From UBA6115 sp040776985 (GTDB lineage Bacteria; Bacillota; Clostridia; Christensenellales; Aristaeellaceae): a DNA stretch of 64,000 nt. The stretch spans positions 372,001-436,000 of the forward strand of contig JAXGZL010000001.1 of NCBI GenBank assembly GCA_040776985.1, given 5' to 3'. The notes under the pieces are model-generated. The model saw only the letters and a list, made by a program, of their open reading frames with translations. It had not been told where the DNA came from and did not search any database. This document shows, one piece after another, positions 1 through 7,957 of the stretch. The translations under genes and the position numbers were made by a program. Position 1 is the first letter of the stretch. Each line of letters begins with the position of its first letter.

Positions 1-233
1 AGTGCCGCCAGGATATTGGCGCCAAGCCCCCGGAAACGGCCCAGTATCTTTCTGCTGCGCTCCGGCGGGAAATAGCTCTGGATATATGAAATGATGAAAA
101 TCAGCACGCACAGCAGCGCCACAATCTTCAGGGTGTCATACAGGAAAAACTGCAGGCTCATCACCCAGCGGTTTCCGGTATCAAGGCCCAGGGCCGACAG
201 GAAACTCCCCATCAGCTCGTTAAGCCACCGCAT
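1..233 (-). CDS. ArsP/UPF0718-type permease, N-terminal part only
   Basis: Partial gene cut by the left window edge; about 77 codons are visible and no stop is reached. The start reads MRWLNELMGSFLSALGLD, followed by a hydrophobic span (IVALLCVLIFIISYI) and the signature FPPERSRKILGRFRG. This is the usual N-terminus of the UPF0718/ArsP_1 (YraQ-like) permeases, multi-pass membrane proteins that include exporters of trivalent organoarsenicals. It lies 38 bases downstream of the arsR stop in the same direction, so the two are probably one transcript. The frame stays open a further 13 codons upstream but offers no ATG there. Family is fairly secure; the substrate is inferred from the neighbour. 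Confidence 0.75.
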   Translation of the reverse strand, partial: MRWLNELMGSFLSALGLDTGNRWVMSLQFFLYDTLKIVALLCVLIFIISYIQSYFPPERSRKILGRFRGLGANILAA

Positions 234-271
234 CCCCAGCGCCTGGTTTTGAATGAAAGCCCATACAGTGT

Positions 272-565
272 TCAGACGCCATCCCCCCTTTGTTCAGTCA
301 TCCGGCTCAGCAGCGCCGCTGCCCTGCGGCTGCCCTCCCGGCTGATGCTGTAATGGCTCCACTTGCCGTCCTCCCTCTTGTCCACCACCCCAGATTCGCA
401 CAGCACCTTCAGGTGATAGCTGAGGGTGGACTGGGGCATGTCCAGGCGCTCCAGCAGCACACAGACGCACTGCTCGCCCTGCTGCAGCAGGGAAAGCACC
501 TGCAATCGCCTGCTGTCGCAAAAAGCCTTGAACACCTTTGCCTCCCGGGCAAAATCCCGACCCAT
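272..565 (-). CDS. arsR: ArsR/SmtB-family metalloregulator
   Basis: A 97-residue winged-helix repressor. The sequence EQCVCVLLERLDMPQSTLSY carries the CVC pair at the position where ArsR proteins bind As(III)/Sb(III) (ELCVCDL in the classic family), followed by the recognition helix and the wing (VVDKREDGKWSHY). I chose ATG at 565 because GGAGG sits 7 bases upstream; a longer frame opens at a TTG at 610 but that lies inside the promoter and lacks a ribosome site. The gene is preceded by a good promoter with a perfect inverted repeat and followed by an ArsP-type permease, the normal autoregulated resistance layout. Known for the family: metal binding releases the operator. Confidence 0.88.
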   Translation of the reverse strand: MGRDFAREAKVFKAFCDSRRLQVLSLLQQGEQCVCVLLERLDMPQSTLSYHLKVLCESGVVDKREDGKWSHYSISREGSRRAAALLSRMTEQRGDGV

Positions 566-576
566 GACCTGCCTCC

Positions 577-596
577 AAATCAACTTTTCTTGATTT
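577..596. promoter_or_regulatory. Probable ArsR operator
   Basis: A perfect 7-base inverted repeat, AAATCAA-N6-TTGATTT, lies between the -10 box and the ribosome site of arsR. It contains ATCAA-N6-TTGAT, a spacing typical of ArsR operators. Placement directly downstream of the promoter fits repression by blocking transcription. Confidence 0.75.
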
Positions 597-598
597 AA

Positions 599-627
599 AA
601 GATAATACAAAACAGACCCTGTGTCAA
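599..627 (-). promoter_or_regulatory. arsR promoter
   Basis: On the minus strand TTGACA (622-627) and TATCTT (599-604) are separated by 17 bases. The predicted transcript starts at the edge of the inverted repeat at 577-596. Confidence 0.7.
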
Positions 628-636
628 GATATCTTT

Positions 637-2133
637 TTACAGGTTATCTGAGCCATCCCGCTCCGGAAACAGCATCTCCTCCATATAGGCCTCATTGAAC
701 CAGGGATTGCCCCCCAGGGGCACATGGCGGGCGGAGGCGGCAATGCGGGACAAATCCTGAAGCCGATCGGTGTTCAGCAGCAGTTCCACCGCCCCGGAAA
801 GGGACGCGTTGCCGATCACCCGCACCTTTTGCGCCAGCGCCTCCGGGATCAGGCCGATGCGGACGGCGCTTTTTATGTCCAGGTGGCTGCCAAAGCCGCC
901 CGCCAGATAAAGGGCGCTGATTGCCTCCGCCTGAAGGCCCGCCGTGTGCAGCAGGGTGCGGATACCGGCGGCAATGGCCGCCTTGGCCAGCTGCACATTG
1001 CGGATGTCCGCGGGGATGAGATGCACCTCCCCCGCAAGGGGCAGGGTGTCCTCCTCCGTGGCGCCGGTGTCCTCCACCAGGCCCAGGTCCAGCAGGGCCG
1101 CCACCCCATCAATCAGGCCGGAGCCGCAGACCCCCACCGGGGGTAATTCCCCAATGGTGTGGGCTTTCAAGGCGCCGTTTTCCACCCACACGCTGTCTAT
1201 TGCCCCCGGGACGCTGCCGCAGCCCATGTAGATGCCCGCCCCCTCAAAGGCGGGCCCGGCGGCGGTGGAGGCCACGTGCAGCGTTCCCTCCCGCCACAGC
1301 GCGATCTCCCCATTGGTTCCCACATCACAAAGCAAGGCGGTGTCCGGCTTTTCACACAGACCGCTGGAAAGCACCGCGCAGCTGATGTCCGCCCCCACAA
1401 AGGCGTTCATGCAGGGGGGGAGATAGGCCCTTTTTCCCAGGATTTCTGTCCATTCCCCAAAAAGCTGATCCGCCTCAAAGGGCGCCCGGGACAGGGAAAG
1501 GGGGGATCTGCCCGTCAGCAGATAGAGCATGGTGGTGTTGCCGGCGATGACCAGGGATTTTACCTCAGTGTCAGGGATACCCGCTTTTTTACATGCATCG
1601 GCCAGCAGCTGCCCGATTGCTTCCTCCGCCAGGCGCTGCAGCCGGGGAAGCCCGCCTTCCAGCGCCGCGCCAATGCGACCCATCACATCCGCCACCACCA
1701 CTCCCTGGGGATTGGCCTGGGCGGCGCTGGCCAGGTGCCTGCCTGTTGCCAGGTCAAACAATTTCAGCGCGATGGTGGTGGTGCCCAAGTCCACCGCTGC
1801 TCCAAACCTTCCAGGCATGGGCCGCAAAACGCCTAGATTTTCCTTGCCGTCCAGCTGGATCTGGCCCATCCCCTGGCTGCCCGGCAATGTAATTTCGCAG
1901 TCCCCCACCAGGCGCATCTGGCAGGCCAGCCGCCCCCCCGCCGCCTGCTCCAGGGCGTTTGGCGGGGATAATTCCCCTGTGCCCTCCACCCGGCATTTCC
2001 CGCAGCGCCCGCGCCCGCCGCAGGGCTGGGGCACCGCCAGGCCCAGCCTGTCCAGCAGCTCAGAAAGCAGGGGCGCGCCTTCAAAGTGCGCGTCCCGCTT
2101 CTGTCCGTTTTGCCATAGGATGATCCTGGGCAT
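637..2133 (-). CDS. RACo-type corrinoid activation protein (2Fe-2S ferredoxin + ASKHA, DUF4445)
   Basis: 498 residues. The N-terminal 80 residues are a plant-type 2Fe-2S ferredoxin domain with cysteines in CGGRGRCGKC (C38, C44, C47) and C71. A linker leads to an actin-like ATPase region (AVDLGTTTIALKLFDLATG near residue 113, DVGTNGEIAL near 270, AGGFGSHLD near 415) of the DUF4445 family. RACo proteins use ATP to reduce inactive Co(II) corrinoid back to Co(I). The start overlaps the DUF2284 stop by ATGA, so translation is coupled, and the corrinoid protein it would serve is encoded first in the same operon. Length and motifs are normal for the family. Confidence 0.88.
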   Translation of the reverse strand: MPRIILWQNGQKRDAHFEGAPLLSELLDRLGLAVPQPCGGRGRCGKCRVEGTGELSPPNALEQAAGGRLACQMRLVGDCEITLPGSQGMGQIQLDGKENLGVLRPMPGRFGAAVDLGTTTIALKLFDLATGRHLASAAQANPQGVVVADVMGRIGAALEGGLPRLQRLAEEAIGQLLADACKKAGIPDTEVKSLVIAGNTTMLYLLTGRSPLSLSRAPFEADQLFGEWTEILGKRAYLPPCMNAFVGADISCAVLSSGLCEKPDTALLCDVGTNGEIALWREGTLHVASTAAGPAFEGAGIYMGCGSVPGAIDSVWVENGALKAHTIGELPPVGVCGSGLIDGVAALLDLGLVEDTGATEEDTLPLAGEVHLIPADIRNVQLAKAAIAAGIRTLLHTAGLQAEAISALYLAGGFGSHLDIKSAVRIGLIPEALAQKVRVIGNASLSGAVELLLNTDRLQDLSRIAASARHVPLGGNPWFNEAYMEEMLFPERDGSDNL

Positions 2134-2690
2134 CAGTCCTCCGCCTCGTCATAGAGCAGCATGCCAAAGTAGGTGACGGTGTTTTGCCCGTTGATGTATT
2201 TCAGGCTGGTGTCCTTCACCGTATTGTATACATCAATGCCATAGCTTTCCACCGAGGGCAATGCCCGGTCCGGGTAGCGGCAGGGCAAGCCCTCCTGCTT
2301 CAGGCAGAGGTCACACAGCCGGCATCCTCCGCAGCTTAAGTGCAGGAAGCCCGGCGCCAGTATCCCCTCCGCCTTTTTCTGCAGCCGCTGGCTCAGCTGG
2401 GCGTGATTTGCGGACGCATCCACCATGCCCTCATGGTCAAAGCTGTCCTCCAGCGGGGAGATGGTCTGGTAGACCACTGCCCGGGGATACCGGCGCACCA
2501 TTGCTATCAATTCCTCAATCTCCCCCACATCCGGCGGGCACATATAGCAGCGCCCATACTTCCCGCAGGCGTTGGTGGCGCAAATGTCCCGGAAGCTGGC
2601 TGACAGCACAATCCGCCCCTGTTCAATCCCTTCCGCCTTGGCAGCGCCCTCCGCCAGGGCTGCCGCCACCAAGCTGTCAGTGATCCCCAT
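2133..2690 (-). CDS. DUF2284 metal-binding protein
   Basis: About 185 residues, rich in paired cysteines: CATNACGKYGRCYMCPP in the first third and CGGCRLCDLCLKQEGLPC in the last third, which suggests one or two Fe-S clusters or zinc sites. This is the DUF2284 family (predicted metal-binding), of unknown function but often found in corrinoid methyltransferase gene clusters. ATG at 2690 is chosen: it overlaps the end of the upstream gene by 14 bases; an earlier start at 2711 would lie deeper inside that gene. It sits between the methyltransferase and the RACo gene, so a role in corrinoid redox handling is a reasonable inference. Confidence 0.8.
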   Translation of the reverse strand: MGITDSLVAAALAEGAAKAEGIEQGRIVLSASFRDICATNACGKYGRCYMCPPDVGEIEELIAMVRRYPRAVVYQTISPLEDSFDHEGMVDASANHAQLSQRLQKKAEGILAPGFLHLSCGGCRLCDLCLKQEGLPCRYPDRALPSVESYGIDVYNTVKDTSLKYINGQNTVTYFGMLLYDEAED

Positions 2691-3693
2691 AGTAGGATGC
2701 CACCGCGTCAAAGAAGGCGTCGATGTTTTCCCAGGGGCTCATGGGCGGAATATCACAGCCGGAGGAAATCACAAAGTTGGGATGCCCCGGGCAGCAGGCG
2801 GACATCACGGCCAGGGTGTCCTCCCGAATGCTCTCCGGCGTTCCGCCCAGGAACTGCGCCGATGGGCTCACATTGCCCATCACCAGCAGGTCATCCGGCA
2901 CCTGGCCCACCAGCTCCGCCATGTTCACCGCGTCCCCAAAGTGATAGCCGTCGCACTCCGTGCGCAAAATCGAATCCATCATCCGGGGCGTGTTGTTGCC
3001 GCAGTTGTGGTAGATCACGATAAAATCATCCGATTTGGCGGCCTGGGCCATCTGCCTGACATAGGGCTCTGAAAACTCCTCCGCCAGGGCAGGGGACAGA
3101 AGGCCGGCCAGCGGCTCCGCGATCACCACGCCATGGGCCCCCGCCGCTTTATAGGCAAGGACATAGGCGATGAGGAAATCCGTTGCCTTTTGCAGCACCG
3201 TGTGCACCATCTCCGGCTCGTCATAGCAGTTGATCATGATATCGCTGACGCCCATCAGCCGCCCCGCCAGGGAATAGGGGCCGATGACCCCGGCCAGCAC
3301 CGGCCGGTCGGTGATCAGCTGGCAGGCCTCCCGGATGGCCTCCACATATTTCCCGGTGCGCCCGGCGCCCACTGGAGGCACCTGCAGCGCCTCCGCCGCC
3401 TCCGGGGTGGTGACCAGGGCTTCCTTCACCGTGGGCACCTCACCCGGCATGAAGTGGGCCCTGGCGCCAAAGGCCTCCGCCTCCACCGACAGGTCCATCA
3501 TGCTGACACTGGCGCAGGCGGGCACCCGGTCCGCCACCAGCTTCATCCCCCTTGCCTGAAGGGCGGCATCGGCGCACAGCTCCTCCACGGTGATGTCCAT
3601 CAGGCTCACGCAGGGGAAGGACAGGATGGGCATGGCCTGCTTGGTTTTGGCGGCGATCAATTCCGCCCGCCAGGCTATCATATCTCTTTTCAT
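2677..3693 (-). CDS. Uroporphyrinogen-decarboxylase-family (MtbA/MtaA-like) methyltransferase
   Basis: 338 residues of the UroD superfamily branch that contains MtaA, MtbA and CmuA methylcobamide methyltransferases. The motif YHNCGNNT near residue 235 provides the His-X-Cys of the zinc site that activates a thiol acceptor, and a late Cys occurs in SSGCDIPP. In known systems such proteins move a methyl group from a corrinoid protein to coenzyme M, tetrahydrofolate or another acceptor. It directly follows the corrinoid protein gene (20 bases apart). The substrate-specific first methyltransferase (MttB/MtaB type) is not in the operon, so the methyl donor cannot be named. Confidence 0.85.
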   Translation of the reverse strand: MKRDMIAWRAELIAAKTKQAMPILSFPCVSLMDITVEELCADAALQARGMKLVADRVPACASVSMMDLSVEAEAFGARAHFMPGEVPTVKEALVTTPEAAEALQVPPVGAGRTGKYVEAIREACQLITDRPVLAGVIGPYSLAGRLMGVSDIMINCYDEPEMVHTVLQKATDFLIAYVLAYKAAGAHGVVIAEPLAGLLSPALAEEFSEPYVRQMAQAAKSDDFIVIYHNCGNNTPRMMDSILRTECDGYHFGDAVNMAELVGQVPDDLLVMGNVSPSAQFLGGTPESIREDTLAVMSACCPGHPNFVISSGCDIPPMSPWENIDAFFDAVASYYGDH

Positions 3694-3713
3694 CGTTATT
3701 TCGCTTTCGTGGT

Positions 3714-4355
3714 TCAGGCAGATTCCAGCAGCTCCGCCGCCTTGTCCGCGGCGCTGGCGGCGTCTGGCGTGTAGGCATCGGCGCCGATCTGCTGGCAGAA
3801 GGCGTCCGTCACCGGGGCGCCGCCCACCATGATCTTCACCTGATCCCGGATGCCCGCTTCCTCCACCGCCTCCACCACTTCCTTCATCACGCCCATGGTG
3901 GTGGTGAGCAGAGCGCTCAGGCAGATGATCTGACAGCCCTGCTCCCTGGCCGTTTGGATAAAGGTGGCCGGCGGCACATCGGTGCCCAGGTCAATCACCT
4001 CAATCCCCTTGCCCTCCATCATCATCTTCACCAGGTTCTTGCCAATGTCATGCAAATCCCCCTGCACGGTGCCGATGCACACCTTGCCGATGGCCTGCAC
4101 ATTGGCGTCCACCAGGTAGGGCTTCAGCACCGCCACCCCGTGGTTCATGGCCCTGGCCGCCACCAGCACCTCCGGCACAAAGACCTCGTTGTTCTTGAAC
4201 TTCTTCCCGATGATGTTCATGCCCGACAGCAGCCCCTCATCCAGGATTTCCTTCACAGGCACCCCCGCGTCAATGGCCTGCTGCACCAGCTCCTTCACCA
4301 CCTTGGCCTTGCCGTTTTGCAGGTTGGTGGAGATGTCGTTCACAATTGGATGCAT
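3714..4355 (-). CDS. Corrinoid (B12-binding) methyltransferase subunit, MtbC/MtaC type
   Basis: 213 residues. An N-terminal helical cap domain (methionine-synthase B12-binding type 1) is followed by a Rossmann-like B12 domain with the cobalt-ligand motif GDLHDIGKNLV (DxHxxG) and the SALLTTTM and GGAPVT loops. The protein carries the methyl group on cobalamin between methyltransferases. I start it at 4355, behind AGGAGG with 5-6 bases spacing; the ATG at 4376 lies upstream of that site. It is the first gene of the operon, which makes it the most abundantly transcribed, as expected for the shared carrier. Confidence 0.92.
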   Translation of the reverse strand: MHPIVNDISTNLQNGKAKVVKELVQQAIDAGVPVKEILDEGLLSGMNIIGKKFKNNEVFVPEVLVAARAMNHGVAVLKPYLVDANVQAIGKVCIGTVQGDLHDIGKNLVKMMMEGKGIEVIDLGTDVPPATFIQTAREQGCQIICLSALLTTTMGVMKEVVEAVEEAGIRDQVKIMVGGAPVTDAFCQQIGADAYTPDAASAADKAAELLESA

Positions 4356-4383
4356 ACGCTCCCTCCTGTTTTCCATTCACTTT

Positions 4384-4440
4384 ATTATACCAGGCATTCC
4401 ATCGGCAAACCGTTTACTCCAAACAATGTGCAATCATTGT
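4384..4440 (-). promoter_or_regulatory. Corrinoid operon promoter with upstream inverted repeat
   Basis: An extended -10 (TGGTATAAT, core 4384-4389) lies just upstream of the operon, with a weak -35 region (about GTTTGC). An inverted repeat ACAATG-N6-CATTGT (4423-4440) is centred about 55 bases upstream of the expected start, a position suited to an activator. The regulator is unknown. Confidence 0.5.
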
Positions 4441-4465
4441 ACACATATCATCACCATATGAAAAT

Positions 4466-4494
4466 CCCCAGCTGACGGAATACATCAGCCGGGG
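4466..4494 (-). terminator. Intrinsic terminator of the cysteine-repeat protein gene
   Basis: Stem CCCCaGCTGA / TCAGCcGGGG with a 9-base loop; read on the minus strand it is followed by ATTTTC. It lies 17 bases after the stop codon at 4512. Confidence 0.6.
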
Positions 4495-4511
4495 AAAGAC
4501 AGGTGGGTTGA

Positions 4512-5912
4512 TTACTCCTCAGAGCCCTCAGCCATTTGCAGCATGGCCTGGTTCAGCTCCCCGTAGCTGGCGCCGGAGGGGGACATCAGGGCGTCGCTGA
4601 ACTGCTGGTTCTCCCGGCCTTGGTAGTAGTTGCTGATCATGGTGACCGCGATCACGCAGGAGTCGCCAGGCCCCTTCACCGCCTGATCAAAGGGGAGGGA
4701 GTTGTCATAGTTGACCGCCCTGGCGGTGGCAGGATCCGGGAACATGCCCCAGGCGCGGTAGCGCATCACGGTGGGGTCGGAGGCCTTTTCCAGGGACACC
4801 TTCACCGTGCCACCGGCCACTGTCACCCGGGCATAGCCAATCAGCCAGCCGTCCTCGGTCACCAGGGCATGGCGCTGGTCGCTGTTTTCCGTCAGGTTCA
4901 GGTAGATCAGTCGCAGGGTGGAGCCGCTGCCCCCGCCGGGATACTCACCCGCCAGAGGGCCATAGGCATAGGTGGGCACCTCATAGCGATAGCCTCTGGG
5001 CGCCACGTTGCGGGAGCTGGCCTGCTGTCCGCAAACTGTGCAGTGGGTCACCTGAAGACCAAGCTTGGAAAGAGTGGCTTCCCGGACCGTTTCCCAAATC
5101 TTGTTGGAGGTGTGGGGGAGTTTCTTAATTTCAGCTGTTTCAACCTTACTGCAAACAGGACACTGTCTGGATTGCTTCCCGACTTTGTCGCATGATGGCT
5201 TGATGTCTACTTTCCAATCGCCAAATTTGTGCCCCCATGCTTTCTTGGTGGTTCTTTTTTCGACAGTTTTACATAGACTGCATTCCCGTGATTCGATCTC
5301 GTCTTTATCACAGGCAACCGCTTGGGTTGCTTTCCATGCACTAAAATTATGCTGTAAGGCTTTTAATGCACGCGTTTCTACTGTTTTACAGCGGGAGCAC
5401 TCACGCTTCTCCAGCCCGGCAACACCACATTTCGGATCAACATCAACGACCCAGCCAGCACCCCAATCGTGACCTAATCTACCTATTGGAGTACTATCAT
5501 ACTGTGTTGTACAGGTAAGACACTTATTTTCCTTATAGCCATCCTCGGTACAGGTGGCTTCCTTGATAGTCTTCCAACCAGTCATCTGATGGGCAATTGG
5601 AGCTCCGGTCTCACGCACATCTTTAGTTTCACATCTTGAACATATGCTCTGTTCTATGGCTTTAGCTGTGCATGTCGCTGGATGAATAGTTACATATGGT
5701 CCCCAACTATGTCCTAATTTAGGGATGTCCACATACTCGACTGCATCACACTCGCTACAGGTCTTTTGAGTTCTACCCAAGCTATCACACTCAGCGGGAT
5801 AAATCTCAACTTCTACCCAATTGTGTGTATGTGCTGCCACTGCCACTCCTGCCACCCCCAACAGCAAACAACACACCAAAACGAACCCGACGGTTCTACG
5901 GAAAGTTGACAT
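4512..5912 (-). CDS. Secreted protein with six or more cysteine-pair repeats and a C-terminal beta domain
   Basis: About 466 residues with a signal peptide (STFRRTVGFVLVCCLLLGV). Residues ~25-310 hold repeated units of roughly 45-50 residues, each with a lone Cys (PAECDS, PATCTA, EATCTE, PKCGV, PSCDK), a CxxC pair (CSECD, CSRCE, CLTCT, CSRCK, CSLCK, CPVCS) and a GHxW-type link. Such repeats are common in surface proteins of gut Clostridia; function unknown. The last 150 residues are a different, GC-rich domain without cysteines. Start at 5912 follows GGAG by 8 bases. The repeat half is markedly AT-richer than the tail, which suggests a mosaic origin. Confidence 0.8.
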   Translation of the reverse strand: MSTFRRTVGFVLVCCLLLGVAGVAVAAHTHNWVEVEIYPAECDSLGRTQKTCSECDAVEYVDIPKLGHSWGPYVTIHPATCTAKAIEQSICSRCETKDVRETGAPIAHQMTGWKTIKEATCTEDGYKENKCLTCTTQYDSTPIGRLGHDWGAGWVVDVDPKCGVAGLEKRECSRCKTVETRALKALQHNFSAWKATQAVACDKDEIESRECSLCKTVEKRTTKKAWGHKFGDWKVDIKPSCDKVGKQSRQCPVCSKVETAEIKKLPHTSNKIWETVREATLSKLGLQVTHCTVCGQQASSRNVAPRGYRYEVPTYAYGPLAGEYPGGGSGSTLRLIYLNLTENSDQRHALVTEDGWLIGYARVTVAGGTVKVSLEKASDPTVMRYRAWGMFPDPATARAVNYDNSLPFDQAVKGPGDSCVIAVTMISNYYQGRENQQFSDALMSPSGASYGELNQAMLQMAEGSEE

Positions 5913-5979
5913 AATCAGATCTCCTTTCATGATAAGAAAATACAAGTTTATTTGGTTTTCACTTTTAAAGTGCTACTTC

Positions 5980-6008
5980 ATTATATGAAGTGCGCTGAGG
6001 TCTGTCAA
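5980..6008 (-). promoter_or_regulatory. Consensus sigma-A promoter of the cysteine-repeat gene
   Basis: On the minus strand TTGACA (6003-6008), 17-base spacer, TATAAT (5980-5985): both boxes match consensus exactly. The leader to the start at 5912 is about 60 bases. Confidence 0.85.
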
Positions 6009-6138
6009 CAACCCGCCGGTGGCCACAGCAAAGCTGTCCACAGCCTTCTATACTATTAGACGCATGAAAAGGCCAAAATGTTTCATCCAGAAAAACTTTT
6101 GTTGAAAACAGCCTTCAATTCCTGCGCAGATCAGGAGA

Positions 6139-6861
6139 TTATTGATTAAAGGTCCAGCCCCCGTCCCCATGGTACACCATCAGTTTACTCATGCCGCCGT
6201 CCACAACCAGGGTCTGCCCGGTGATGAAGCCCGCCCCCTCTCCACAGAGGAAAAGCGCCGCCTGGACAATGTCCTCAGGCGTCCCCACCCGCCCCACCGG
6301 GTGCTGGGCCGTGTCGCCCTCCGGAAAGGCGCTGCCGATAGTGTCAATCCAGCCGGGGGCGATGGCGTTCACCCGGGCGACGCCCGCCAGGGACACCGCC
6401 ATGGCATGGGTGAGGGCAGTGATGCCGCCCTTGGCCGCCGTGTAGCTTTCCGTATTGGCCTGGCTTTGAAAAGCACGGGTGGAGGACAGGTTGACCACAC
6501 TGGCCCCCGGGGCAAAGCGGGGCACCAACAGCTTGGTCAGGTAATAAGGCGCCGCCACCCCCACCCGCAGGGTCTCCACAAAATCCGCATAGCCGCAGGC
6601 ATCCAGGCCGCCCTTTGTCATCATGGCATTGTTGATCAGGAAATCCACCTGGCCAAAGGCCTTTATGACCTGCTCCGCAAAGCGCTCCAGGGCCGCCGGG
6701 TCCGCCACATCCCCCTGCACAAACAGGTCCAGCGCGCCGGATGCCTGGTTCAGGTCCATCCCGGCCACCCTGGCCCCCGCCTCCTTGAACGCCCGTGCAA
6801 TGGCAGCGCCGATGCCCCGGGAAACCCCGGTGACCACCGCTGTTTTTCCTCTGAATGCCAT
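6139..6861 (-). CDS. Short-chain dehydrogenase/reductase (SDR)
   Basis: 240 residues, classical SDR. The dinucleotide-binding motif is TGVSRGIGAA near residue 11, the NNA motif appears as INNAMMT near 80, and the catalytic Ser (VVNLSSTRA) and YTAAK (Tyr/Lys) follow near 125-140. The C-terminus carries the usual FITGQTLVVDGG. An acidic residue after beta-2 (GMDLNQ) suggests NAD(H) preference. Start at 6861 follows GGGAGGG by 7 bases; the ATG at 6879 lies upstream of that site. It is transcribed away from the sugar transporter next door, so it may act on the transported sugar or polyol, but that is only inference. Confidence 0.88.
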   Translation of the reverse strand: MAFRGKTAVVTGVSRGIGAAIARAFKEAGARVAGMDLNQASGALDLFVQGDVADPAALERFAEQVIKAFGQVDFLINNAMMTKGGLDACGYADFVETLRVGVAAPYYLTKLLVPRFAPGASVVNLSSTRAFQSQANTESYTAAKGGITALTHAMAVSLAGVARVNAIAPGWIDTIGSAFPEGDTAQHPVGRVGTPEDIVQAALFLCGEGAGFITGQTLVVDGGMSKLMVYHGDGGWTFNQ

Positions 6862-6965
6862 GGCGCATCCCTCCCTCATTTTCTGGGTATACTGTATTCT
6901 ACCACGCTGTAAAAATCCCTGGCCCAGCCCGACCGCAAGCTTTACCCTGCCTTGACATGGCTGAC

Positions 6966-6994
6966 TTGAAAACCGGCAAGGCCTGTGTTAGGAT
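6966..6994 (+). promoter_or_regulatory. Promoter of the first ABC transporter operon
   Basis: TTGAAA (6966-6971), 17-base spacer, TAGGAT (6989-6994), about 45 bases upstream of the first permease. A second TTGACA at 6952 has no matching -10 at a normal distance. Confidence 0.5.
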
Positions 6995-7039
6995 CAGGGC
7001 ACAACCGACTCACACAGCCACTGCCCCTGACGGAGGAGC

Positions 7040-7957
7040 ATGAAGACTGACATGAGCGCTTTCAACAAGACTGTAAAGAGACCGCGGCTGCCCGGCAGCA
7101 GGGGCTTCTATGTAGCCATAGAGCCATATCTTTTCTTGTTGCCAGCCTTCACGGTCTTTGGCTTCTTTTTGTTTTATCCCTTTGCACGCACCATGTACCT
7201 GAGCACCTTCCTGACGGATAAACTGGGCAATGCCAAGGTGTTCTGGGGCATCAAAAACTACACCTCCCTGTTTACCAGCGCCTCCTTCTGGACCAGCGTG
7301 GCGGTCACTTTCCAGTTTGTGGCCATTGTGGCCTTTGGCGGGCTTATCATGGGGCTTGTCACCAGCCTGTTGACCGCCAAAAAATACCCCGGCGTCACCT
7401 TTGCCAGCGCCTCCTACGCCATGCCGGTGGCCATCGCCTCAGCCGCCGCCGCCATGGCCTTTAAAATGATCCTGCATCCCACCAACGGCCTGCTCAACAT
7501 CCTTCTGGGCACCCGGATCAACTGGACGGGTGACCCGAATTGGGCTCTTTTTTCCGTTTCCATGGTCACCATCTGGCTGGCCAGCGGCATCAACTTCATC
7601 TTTATCTCAGCCGGCCTGCGTAACGTGCCGGAAGAGCTTTACGAAAGCGCCTCCATTGACGGGGCCAGCTACTGGCAGAAGTTCTTCCGCATCACCCTGC
7701 CCTCCATCTCCCCCACCCTGTTCTTCCAGATCATCATCAACATCATCAGCGCCTTCCAGTCCTTCAGCCAGATCCGCCTGTTGACCGAAGGGGGGCCGGG
7801 GGACGCCACCAACGTGATTGTCTACGCCATTTACCGGGACGCCTTTTTCAACTTCCGCTTTGGGACGGCGGCGGCCCGCTCCATCATCCTCTTTGTGATT
7901 GTGCTGGTGATCACCCTGATCCAGTTCAGCTTTGAGAAAAGGAGCGTGCATTACTGA
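7040..7957 (+). CDS. Sugar ABC transporter permease (MalF/UgpA type)
   Basis: 305 residues with six predicted membrane helices. The EAA loop that docks to the ATPase reads ELYESASIDGASYWQKFFRI near residue 195-215. Membership in the carbohydrate uptake CUT1 group is clear from its neighbours and length. GGAGG lies just 3 bases upstream of ATG 7040; ATG 7052 is an alternative. Translation of the next permease is coupled (TGATG). No ATPase gene is present, so the system presumably shares a MsmX/MalK-type ATPase encoded elsewhere, as is common in Firmicutes. Confidence 0.9.
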   Translation: MKTDMSAFNKTVKRPRLPGSRGFYVAIEPYLFLLPAFTVFGFFLFYPFARTMYLSTFLTDKLGNAKVFWGIKNYTSLFTSASFWTSVAVTFQFVAIVAFGGLIMGLVTSLLTAKKYPGVTFASASYAMPVAIASAAAAMAFKMILHPTNGLLNILLGTRINWTGDPNWALFSVSMVTIWLASGINFIFISAGLRNVPEELYESASIDGASYWQKFFRITLPSISPTLFFQIIINIISAFQSFSQIRLLTEGGPGDATNVIVYAIYRDAFFNFRFGTAAARSIILFVIVLVITLIQFSFEKRSVHY

